Both the position numbers and the translations under genes were made by a program. A DNA stretch of 64,000 nt from Planococcus citri (Eukaryota > Arthropoda > Insecta > Hemiptera > Pseudococcidae). Shown here one piece after another: positions 12,601-24,600 of the stretch (position 1 is the stretch's first letter; each line of letters opens with the position of its first letter). The notes beneath the pieces were generated by a model. The model was not told where the DNA came from and searched no databases. It saw only the letters and a list, made by a program, of their open reading frames with translations. The stretch is taken from assembly GCF_950023065.1 (NCBI RefSeq), contig NC_088677.1, forward strand, positions 86,763,469 to 86,827,468, written 5' to 3'.

Positions 12601-15600
12601 TTAAAAAAGTCTTTAATTTATCCTAAAATTCAAAAAATTTTAATTTTTGTCAGGAATTTATAAATTTTTTAGTTTGTTGGTAAGAAATTCAAATGTAGTT
12701 CTGTTTTTTTTTCAAGTCCTGATTTTTTATTAGAATACTTACCTATCTAATATGAACATATTTATCATATTTTTGTCTGTCATTCACAGCCGTAGAAAAT
12801 CCCTCACAAAAGTCACCAGTGTCACCGCTACCAGCAAAGCTAAAATCAACAATACAGTAAAACCTACTGCTGAAATGAAAAAGGAATCTTCAGGGACAAA
12901 ATCGGCCTCCGGTAACGTAAAAGAGTACTTACCTACCCATTTTATATTTTTAAATATTTTTCACAACTTAAATGAATTTTATCATATACTAATCCGCGAT
13001 ATTTTCCCTCAGAGGGACGTGGTAAATGCGATTGCACGAATTGCAAATGCCATTTGAGATGTAAAGTCAAATTTATGGGAAAGTTGTGTTTGACGATTCG
13101 GTTTCTCATTGCGTTCATCAACAGTTGCATGATATCGTTGTGTCAACTTTTCAACGAGATTGCTCACGATTATAAATACATCAAGAAGCAATTACAAAGG
13201 GAGAAATTCGCTGCTCGAAAAGTAAGAGACTTGGAAGAACTGTAATAATTATGGCAGGTATTTTAATCGACTCACTAATTTTATTTAATGAATAAATTCT
13301 TTTTTTTTTTTGGTACTTAGGCTATTGTATCGTCCCCGTTGTTGGAAGATGACGACGATTTTTTTGATTTTCTGGAATTCAGCTACTTTATGTAGGTATA
13401 ATGATCTTATTCTTTAGTAGGTATACTCGTAGGTGTTCATTTCGTCTCTCGATGTCCTAGAGAGGAAAGATTGGATCTGATTTAATGTGAGGTTATCTGA
13501 TCAGATGAAATGATATCTAACCAGAGGACAGTGATCACGGGGGACGTGGATGGGGTCAAATCAAAAATCTGACGTCATATTCGTGTTCGGCGTCACCAAA
13601 AACATACTATTTCGTGTGTCACACGAATGAAACCATTTTTTACCTATATCCCCTTCGGGGAGGTGCTGGGGGTCGTGGATGGGGTCTAATCAAAAATCTG
13701 ACGTCATATTCGTGTTCAGCGTCACCAAAAACATGCAATTCGATATATCACATGACCCAGATTTTTTTTTGAAAGTTTTGCCCAAATTTGGGGGAGGGGG
13801 TGCTCCCCTTCCATGAAAAGATCCCAACTCGAAAATTGAATATTTCAAAAAGGCATCAAAAGGTACATCTATGGAAATTTTTTCACAATTTTAAATTGTA
13901 GCTCTCAATTACATCGCCATTTTGAAATTTGAATTTTCAATTTTAAAGTTCAACTTTCAAATTTTGAAAATTTCAAAATGCTTAAAAGGTTTAAAATTTA
14001 ATGCCCTTTCGAACTGTGAAATCAGTTTTGATCAAAGTATCATAGCTTTAGAGGTATGCGCAGCTGAAGTTGAGTAGGTACCTCGAGACAATGTGAAAAT
14101 AATTGAAGCCACCCACCCACCCCCTCCCTGAGTGTGCTGGAACCAAACTGATTTAGGGTTTCTTACTTTTTTTTCTCTCGTATCCGGTCAACATGCCTAA
14201 ATTAACATGAAAAACCTAATCTAAATCTTAATCTGAGTCTAAATCTAAATACCCTTCTCCTGCCAGTACTCAAGGAATCTAACTGCTTCATCGTCAAGTG
14301 TCCCATTTAATTTTCCAGGATCGATTTTCCCTGATAATTCACACTCAATGACTCAAATAAGTGTTTGTCAGTCTGAACATCGCCGCATTCACACAGGTCA
14401 TCACCAGCCAACTGCCATCTATGAAGATTGTACTTACTTAGATCGCGTGACTCCACTCCTCAATCTGTTAAGTGTTTTCCACAGTCCATATTTCAAATGT
14501 TCTCCACTTGGTAGGGCTTCCTGCCTAGTTCTTCCCTCAACACCTGCATTCCATATGCGACATCTTCACATCTATCTGTGCTAGGGGTATCTTTTAGTTC
14601 TTCAACTGTTTTCATGAAACTGTGTCTATATCTAAGGCGGGTTTCTGCCAGTTCTTCATATCCATACATAGGATGCAGCGGATTCTTTAGCATCTTTGTC
14701 TTCTCTGCCATGGATGCAACTTCACGTCTGACTGCTGGTGGGGCAATTCCACTCAACTCATATAGGTTATTCAATGGTGTTGGGTGTAAGCACCCTGTCA
14801 CCAATCTACATGCTTCGTTTAAGGGTATATCAACTTTACTTGCATGTGCTGAATGACTCCAAACAGGGCAGGCATACTCCCCCACTGAATAGCACAGTGC
14901 CAGTGCAGATGCTCTCATAACTTGGGGCTTAGCTCCCCAACTGCTGCCTGCTAGTTTGTGAATTATATTTGTTCTGGCTGCAACTTTCATTTTAGTTGCC
15001 TCACAGTGCCTTTTGTAGGTCAAGGATCTATCTAGGGTTACACCCAGGTATTTGGGGTTATCTGCATGTTTCAGATCTATTCTACCCCATTGAATATTCA
15101 ATTGTCACTTTGCTTCACAATTTCTAAGATGAAAAGAGCATGTCTGTGTCTTTGTTGGATTTGGTTTGAGGTGGTTATCTTTATAGTAAGTGTCCAGTTC
15201 TTCTATAGCCTAGTTTAGTGTGTCCTCCACCTCCACAAATGTATCATGTTGGGCAGTTAGTGCAAGATCATCTGCATACAGAAAGTGGTTAGTATTTGGT
15301 CCAATTGGTTGGCCATTGGTGTAAATGTTGAAGAGAATTGGTGACAAAAAAAAGACAAAACACTGCCCTGAGGCAATCCGTTCTTTTGCTGCCTCCAGGT
15401 GCTGTTTTTACCATTGAGTGTCACATAGAATCTTCCCAGTTGGGCAAAAATCTGCCCTTCTGCCAATAAATACGCGGTAAAGAGCAGTTTAATTGGCGTT
15501 TTATACTTCAACGTGACTTTAAACTGCTGCCATGCAGCAGATTTTACAGTTTTCAAAATCACGCTGCAATTCACTGGCGTGATTTGAAGCGACTTTTTAG

Positions 15601-18600
15601 GTTGTTACATTTTCTGCACACTAGAAAAAAATTTCTGCTGATAAACACGCCACAAGAATATTTTGTAGCGTATTTTTATTGCGTAAAGCCTCTACGCTTC
15701 TAAATTATGTGGCGTATCTTTGCATGTTGAAAAAACCAGCCACAAAAATACGCTACGCAAATATTTTGTAGCATATTTTTTCACATATTTGCTGAAAAAA
15801 CGCGCGTAAATGTGGTATTTTGCGCGTATGTTTTAGACTAGTATATAAATATTTATTCATTTCTATCAAGTTCTCTGGTGGCGTATAGGTAGCAAGGATT
15901 CTGCTCACAGATCCGGGGACTCGAGTTCGTTCCCCGCTGGTGTCAAAAAATTTTTCAAGAATATTGATCAATGGCAGATTTTTACATGTAAATAAAATAC
16001 GCGCCGATTAATGGGCAGAAAAAGCATACCTAGGTGTAAAGTGTTGAATTTCCTGCCTGTGTTTTTATGTCGCGTAAAAGCAGATTTTCACCCAACTGGG
16101 TTCTGTCTTTCATCAACATGGTGAATTAGTGACTATCTGTGTAAATTTAAAATCCTTTGTAAGTTGGTACACCTTATACTGGAGTAGTCAGTGGCATATT
16201 GTGTCAAAAGCTGCTGTGAGGTCAACAAACACTACTCCAGTGACTTTCTTCTTTTCAAAGCCATCTTCAATATGCTGTGTTGAGTGTAATATCTGGCCAG
16301 TGCATGATTTTTCTGGTCTAAATCCAGCCTGCTGTCTGATCAGCCCCTCATCTATACAGTCAGCCATGCGATTTAAAATGACTCTTTCAAAAATCTTGTA
16401 TAGGTTAACACAACAGGGAGAGAAAAAAAAAGGTGACACAACAGGGAGATAGACCTGTAATTCTTTGGGTCATTTGCATCCTTGCCTGGTTTCTGTAATG
16501 CAATAACATGTGCCTGTCGCCATAGTCTTGGCATTTTTGAAGTTTCTATACAGGCATTAAACACTTTTTGGATCCAATTTATATTGCCTTTGGTCTGAAG
16601 TGTTTGATCTGCTCAGTATACATGTTATCCACACCAGCAGCCTTCCTATTTTTGGACAATTTGATTGCAGACTTCACTTCTTTGTTAGTAATTGGTGTGG
16701 TAAAGTTATGCACTTCCACATCCATGCATCTGTTTGGCTGCTTTTGCTGTCAGTCTTACCATTCAGGAGTAGATGGTGGGCTACTACTTGGTTAGCTGTA
16801 ACCTGAGTGAAGTTGCTCTGTTGGGTTTTGCCTCCATCAAGTCTCTTCAACAGTTGCCAGGCTCTTCGGCTATCTTTGCAGAAATCCAGATTTTCTACTA
16901 ATTCCTGCCATTTTTTCTGTCTAGATTCTGCTATATCACTTGCTAATTGAATTCCTAGTTCAATGGTTTCCTCACTGAAAGGATTTTCATTAAATTTTTT
17001 AACATACTCCTTATATTGTGTCATGAGGTGCAGTATGCAGCTCCATTCCAGAGATATACTCCTTCCTTGCTCCCCTTTGAATATGATCTTTTGAGGCTTT
17101 CTTAACGATTTCATTGAAGAGTTCATAATTTTCTGGTATTGGCAGTAGGTCGTCTATGTTTTCTTCAATTCCTAGTTTCTTACTTATTGGGTGGGTAAAC
17201 ATTGTAAAAAAAATTTGAGCGAAATCGAAAGACATGTCTTCAAAATCACATTTTTTGATTGAATGAATTGACATGGAATGACCCTAAGATCTACTTATTT
17301 GATCAGATCCAATAATTTTTTTCTTCAACCATAGATAGAATGATTTACACCATAGCCTACCATTTTTGTTTCAAAGGACTGTCAGCACTACAGACAAAGA
17401 TAAACTGGAAGTCGTGTACCAAGTACCAATAATCATTCGACTGTTTATATCGTTGTACGAAGTAATCATGTCCAGCTTCAACACAGTTTGCTACCTATCC
17501 GTGTTATTGCTCCAATTGCAGAATCCCAACATACTTACCATCATTTTAACGTTGATGGTTTTGTTATGGGGTGCATTGAGTGTGCCCAGGCCAACGAAAA
17601 GGTTCTGGAAAACCATACTAGTTTACACTGGAGTAATTATTTATATTTTTGAACATTTTTTTATGGGTATGGATACGATGTGCATTTTCTATGGTATTAA
17701 TTGATCAATTTTACAGGTGTTGCTGATACTAGAATGTGCCTTTAGGATACCTTTATTCGAATGGGACTTATCAGATGTGCTGTATTCGTACGCACATGGG
17801 CCATTTTACGATTACCTTGCCAGTAGAGATTTCTCTGTTTATTATTTGCTCGTTTTGTTGGGCATATTTTTACAGAGGTACCTACACCCAATACTTTTCT
17901 GTGAATTTAAGCTTTTCCTGATCATTGGCGAACGTATTGCTAAATTTTTAAACATTTTTACAGGCGTATCTTGATGAATATTGGACTATGGAGTGATGAA
18001 CCGAAGCAAATAAGCAGAGGTAATATTTTCAGGTAAACTTTCACTCGGTCTTGTTGCATAGATTGTTACTAAATGGTTCAAAATACTCGTACTTACTCCC
18101 AGGGGAAAATATTGGATCTGATTAGATCAGGAATGTTAATCGCTCTTGAACAGATGATTATGAGACCATATCTCCTTAATAGAAAGTAATGTGGTCTAAT
18201 CTGTCCTGTTTGATCAGATCATAATTATTTTCAAGATCTTTAGACCTATTTGATCAAATCTGAGAGATCCGAACATTCCCTGTGGATCTAATTTGATCTG
18301 ACCAGACTTGATCAGATCCAATAATTTTCCCCCGAGTAAATGACAACCTTTGAGCAGTACCTTCACCATCTCTCATTCTAGTTTTCCTCACAGGTTCTAC
18401 AGAATCGATCTTCTTTCCACCCGCATGTACGAGTCTATAAAAAACTTCTTCCACAAGTTGGTCTACGAGCCACACCCAGGAACTCCAGTCGATGTATACA
18501 CGGCTATATTCTTGTGCGATTTTATCAATATTTTTGTATTCATTTTTGCATTTACTGCACTCAATGTGAGTTCATCATTTACAATCTTTTCCTTTTCGTT

Positions 18601-21600
18601 TGGTAGGCAATTGAAATTAATCTTATATCTACCTACTGATTTTTTTTTGCGCAGGAAAAACAAGAAGATGGCGTTACAAAGTACTTCTTTGAGAATAAAA
18701 TACCTCCCATGATGCTGATCATATTCATCGCACATTGTGTCTGCATATTTATCGATAGATGGATTTATTTACGTAGACATGTGATGGCCAAGCTGATATT
18801 TTACGTCGTGCAGATTCTAGTCCTTCATCTGTGTCTGTTTTACATGCTGCCTTCTTTGTATTATAGGTAGGTAGGTGAAATATTGTTCTTTAGTTTGGTT
18901 CAGAATGATCTCTGATATTCTCTAGATCCAACTTGATCTCACAATATTCAAATTTTAAATTTTTTTTTAAAATTAAAAGTAAGTTTAGTAATGTTACAAT
19001 TTTAAAAAAAATTAATATAAAAATTTAAATCAACATTTTAAAATTAAAAAAAAAAATTTTCAATTAAATTAATTATTAAAAACTTTTAATTTGTTTTTAT
19101 AAAAAAAATTTTTGAGCCCTGTAGTAAAATCAGCCCAGTCAGTTCGGTTTTGAGTTCAGGAGATTCCTAAAAACTTATACAGGTGATCGTTTTTTTTTTT
19201 TTTTTTTTTTTTTTTAGAAAGTTCAACGAGACCATATTTCCAACCTTATGGTACTGGTTAAAAAGCTTTTATTTTCTACTATCAGCGTATCAAATTCGAC
19301 GAGGATATCCGGCCTACGTTCATGGGCACGTGCTATGCCAAAGTTACAGCGTTGTGAATTTGTATCTGTATCAATTGTAAATATTTTTTCAAACCGTATC
19401 TTCAACTTGAAGTTTATTTCTGGATTTCTTCACATTGTGATAATCAAAATATGACATTTTTCCGCAGCTATTTATTCTTTCCATTCGTTTTCGAATTGCG
19501 TACAGTTACAGACTGGATGTGGACTGAGACTACGTTAACATTAACAGAATGGCTCGGTATGGAAGATATCTTCTCTACAGTGTTCGTGCTCAAGGTAAAA
19601 ATACACTTCAAGGGTAGATTTGATACGTCAAAATTATCAATTATGTATCTTCATCGTGAATATTTTGTACAGTGTTGGAGAAATTACGACAATAAGTATT
19701 CGTACAGAAGAGGCCAAAAGATCACCACGAGTGTGAAATTTTTCTGTGGCGGAGGTATTGTTTTTTTATTCCTTCTACTACTGTTATGCCCATTGGGATT
19801 CTTCACATTCGGTAGAGCTGCGGGCAAAACGAATCTACCCATTGAGATGGAGCTGTCCTTTCGCATGGCGTCTTATCCATCGATATATACTAGTTTTTCG
19901 AACAATATACGACGGTTGGTAATTCTATCTATACCCTTCAGTTCCATCACACATCCCTCCCTATCTATATACCTATTTACACGAATTGTAATCGATATTT
20001 CAGTTTGAATCCCGAAGAATGGAAATATTTCAGCGATTTGTACGCCAATTCGCCTCGAGCGATTAATATTTTATATGAATATTATGGCAACGATGTTGGC
20101 GCGGTTGTGTTTTCGCTGATTTCGCAAACTGATTGGAAATTAACAAAAAGCATTAGAGAAGAGCTAAGTGAAACTCTCCACTCAGGTATGTCGACAATTT
20201 GATGGTAATTGGAAACTCGTCAGCGGAGTAGATCAGATCTTTTGCAGATTCAAATTGGTTTGATCAGATCACTATTCTGATAGAATTAGATCTGTTCTTT
20301 TCAGATCTGATCAGATCCAATAGAGGAAACTGGATGGATCTCGAGATCCAGATATTTGTCGAGATCAATCAAAAAAGTTTTGAAATGTCAAAATCAAAAA
20401 AAATTCAAAAAATCTCAAAAATTCCAAGGTCAAAAAAGCTCCCAGAAAAAATCTCATAATAATTTCAAGATCTTAGGATTGAAAAATCTTCAAATTTTCA
20501 AATCTTCTTTTCAAGAAAATAAAATCTTAAAATTTCAAGATCAAAAAAAGCTCACAAAAAATTAAAAAATTTCATGATTAAAGAAATCTCAAAATTCTTA
20601 GATTCAAAAAAACCTGCAATCTTGAGATTAAAAAAATTCCCAAGTGTTGAGATGAAAAATTCTTGAAAATTCAGATAGAAAAAGCCTTTCAAAAATGCTT
20701 TTAAAAAATCTCAAAATCAAAAGAAACTCCAAAAATCTCCAGATCAAAATAGGCGCAGAATTTCCAGACCAAAAAAACCAAAAAAATCGTTCAAAGTTGA
20801 AATTTAGAAAAAAATAAGAAAATCTTTCAAGTTTAAGAACGGATAAAATTGTCAAAATCTTGAAATCGAGAAAAAAAACTCGAAACAGTCTTGAAAAAGT
20901 CCCAATTTGGTACTTTTCTAATCGTACTGTACTTCATATTGAGATCAAAAAATCTCAAGATCATCAAAAATCTTTGTGTTCGAAGGCAAAAAAATCTTGA
21001 AATTTCAAAATAAAAAAAAAAAAAACAAAAAATCTTAAACTAACTGTAAGCTCAAAAGTTTTATAGATCAAAAAAATTGAAATTTCCAAAAATCTTGAAA
21101 TCTTCAGATGAAATAAATCAAGTCTGGAGACATGAATAAATCTTAATTACTTTCAAAATGGAGAAAAATAGCAAAGAATTTTTCAAAAAACTTCACAAGA
21201 TTTGAAGAAAACTCCAAAAAATGCAAGATAAAAAAAGCTTCCAGAAAAAAATTTCAAAATAATTTCAAGATTTTGAGATTGAAAAACCTTTACTTAAATG
21301 TTCAAATCTTTCTTTAAAGAAAGTAAAATCTTGAAATTCCAAAATAAAAAAAACTCAAAAAAATTGAAAAATTTCAAGATTGAAGAATTCAAAAAAGCTG
21401 AAATTTTGAGATTTAAATAAAAATCCTCTATGCTTAGTAAAATTTCAGATAGAAAAAAATCTCTCAAAAATTCTCAAGATTATAATAAAACTTGAAAAAT
21501 CTCAAGGTCAACTCAAAAAAGCTCTCAGAAAAAATCTCAAAATAATTTCAAGATCATGAGATTGAAAAATCTTCAAATCTCCTTCTTCTGAAGAAAGTAA

Positions 21601-24600
21601 AATATCTTGAAAATATTAAAAATCTCAAGATTGAAAAAAGGCTCAAAATTAAATCATTTCAGGATCATGAGGTCAAAAAAGTTTCAAACCCGAGGACAGA
21701 GAAACTAATTGAAATTTTATCTTGAAAAAAGCTGCAAAAAGTCTTAAAAATTTTCACGATCATGAAATTCACATAATTTTCAGATTAAAACTGAAAAAAG
21801 TCCTCAAATTTTGAGATAAAAACCTCAAAAAATCTCGAATGAAATCTCAAAATCAAATTTCATAACCTTGAAATTTTGAAATCAAACAATTTCAAGTCTA
21901 AAAACCAAAAAAATCTCATAAATTTCGAAATTTCCAGATCAAAATTTAAAAAAAAATACTTTGAATCTCGAGACTAAGAAAGATGTTGAAATTTTGAGGA
22001 AGAAAAATCTCAAATAAGCCTCAAGATCGCAGTAAATCTCAAAATCTCGAAGTCAAAATCAAAAAAAATTGTAAACTTTACTCAAAAGTTCTAAATTTCA
22101 AAAATTTCAAAAATTTCAAAAACTTTGAAATGAAAAAAAAGTCAACATTTTTTTCAAAAAACTTCAAGATTTGAAGAAAACTCCAAAAAATTCAAGATCA
22201 AAAAAGCTCCTAGAAAAAAATCTCAAAATAATTTCAAGATCTTGAGATTGAAAAATCTTCAAATCTTCAAATCTTCAAATCTCCTTCTTCTGAAGAAATT
22301 AAAATATCTTGAAAATCACAAGATTGAAAAAAGGCTCAGAATTTTCAGGTCAAAAAATCTCAGAATAGTCTCAAAATTAAATCATTTCACGATTATGAGG
22401 TCAAAAAAGTTTCAAACCTGAGGACAGAGAAACCAACTAAAATCTCATCTTGAAAAAAACTGCTAAAAGTCTTAAAAATTTTCACGATTAAGAAATTCAC
22501 AAAATTTTCAGATTAAAACTGAAAAAAGTCCTGAAATTTTGAGATAAACCCTCCAAAAATCTTGAATGAAATCTCAAAATTAAAATACATACTTAACTTT
22601 AAAATTTTTAAATAGAAAAATTTAAAGTCTAAAACCCAAAAAATCTCAAAAATTTTGAAATTTCAAGATAAAAATTGAAAAAAAACCTTTGAATCTTAAG
22701 ACTAAGAAAGACGTTGAAATCTTGAGGAAGAAAAATCTCAAAAAAACCTCAAGATTTCAGTAAATCTCAAAATCTCGAAGTCAAAATCAAAAAAAAACTA
22801 AACTTTACTCAAAAGTTCTAGATTAAAAAAATTTTAAAAAATTTTGAAAATTTTGAAATGAAAAAAATCTTCAAGTCTGAAGACATGAGAATGAATGTTC
22901 AAGGTTTCAAGATGGGAAAAAGTCAAAAAAATTTTAAAAACATCTCAAGATTTTTAAACTTTGAAGGTCAGAAAAACTCCCAGGAAAAAATCTCAAAATT
23001 ATTTCAAGGTTTTGAGATCGAAAAAATCTTCAAATCTTCAAATCTTCCTCTTCTGAAAAGAGTAAAATTTTGAAATTTCAAGATGAAAAAAATCGAAAAA
23101 TTTCAAAATTGAATACAAAATTTTTAGATTAAAAAACTGAAATCTTGAGATTTAAAAAAATCTTAAAACTTTAAATAAGTATAAAAAAAAATCTCCCAAA
23201 AATTCTTCTGAACAATGCCAAGATCGAAAAAAAACTTCAAAAAAGGCTCTCAGCATTTTTCAAAATCAAATCATTGAAATCAAAAAAGTTTCAAACGACT
23301 GAGCCCTGAGGACAAAAAAATCTTGAAACTTCATGAAAAAAGCTGAAAAAGGACTTGAAACATTTCAAGAATTTCAAGAGAACCTTAAGATCGAATAAAA
23401 TCTTAAAGTCAAGATATCTTGAAATCTTGTGAATTGTAATCAAAAATCTTGTTTTGAAATGAATATATTTTTTAAAAAAATTTACCCAATTTGATCCAGT
23501 TAGATCTGAGTTTTGATCCATTGATTGGATTAGATCTGTTTAGATCTTATATCTAATCTAATGTAGGGAATGGTCTGATCTGATCACATCCAGACATTTG
23601 CTGGATCAAAAATGATCCAATCAGATCAGCATTTTGATCGCATTAAACATATTGGAACCGGATTCCATCCGACCCCCCCCCCAACCGAAAAATTAATATT
23701 CCCATTAAAATAACCCAACCACTTCAATTATAGTATTTATGTAAATCCACAGGTGCCCCTCTCTCATTCATGACTCACTGGGAGCTATCTCGCGAAACCG
23801 AAAACTACAAAGATTCATTCAAGGTTCGTGGAATTTATACCACAACGCTAGACAAATCAGCTCGCGAATCTCTGGCAAGCTGTTTGAACACCACTGAAAG
23901 CAAAGTTCAATCGATAACCGTAGCAAAAGTAGTACCAAAATTCTTGAAAGTCAGTCTTCTAGCAACTGGTCACACCATCGACTCGTTAATGGTAGGAGAT
24001 GAACGATCAGGCAATGGAGTTTTTGGATCTTCTTCAGGTTGAAAAATGAAATTTCCCCATTATTTTCATCTAAGTATACTGTACTTAAATATAGTACATA
24101 TTTGCAAATTCTTCGGTATTTGTTTAGAATCTCCCGGAGGCTTACTCGATGTGAATTTCACCATCGCTTGTGAGCCTAATGCCACGGTATGGAACTGGGC
24201 AGCTCATCACTCTTATCCCAAAAACGAATTCATTCCTAAGCTGATCGACGATCGTGTATTCGGCAGTGCTGCCGATGAATCTCAAAGGCCTCTGGTTGTT
24301 TACACATTTAACGATAAAATATTCGGCGGATTTTTATCTTATATCAGTGCTCAAGGGTGAGTTTTCGTTATTTTTTCATCTCTGCATTTTGCAGTAGATA
24401 ATGGCTAACCTGGTACTTCGATGATAATAAAATATCGTTAATGTGTGACTATTATGCAGCATTCTAGGATTATACACCGTTGTTTTAGTTACGTTTGGAT
24501 TCATGATTCGTAAACTGTGTAGGAATCGAGTGAATCAAGTATTTTTAGATTATATTCCCAACGTCGATTCCATATTGCAGGTAAATCATCCACAATTGGT

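Noticed and set aside
15885..15950. tRNA-like segment (GAGTTCGTTCCCCGCT resembling a T-arm/B box)
   Set aside because: No full cloverleaf or acceptor stem could be drawn; it lies inside the nested DNA element. At best a remote tRNA-derived remnant.
14200..17280. A host gene on the minus strand because of a ~200-codon open frame (14493-15101)
   Set aside because: The content is the C-terminal part of a non-LTR reverse transcriptase with broken upstream frames, not a host gene.
17335..17355. Earlier acceptor sites for the Piezo exon ending at 17632
   Set aside because: Acceptors at 17334 and 17338 lead to an immediate stop or the wrong phase; only the acceptor ending at 17355 keeps the frame with the exon ending at 13391.
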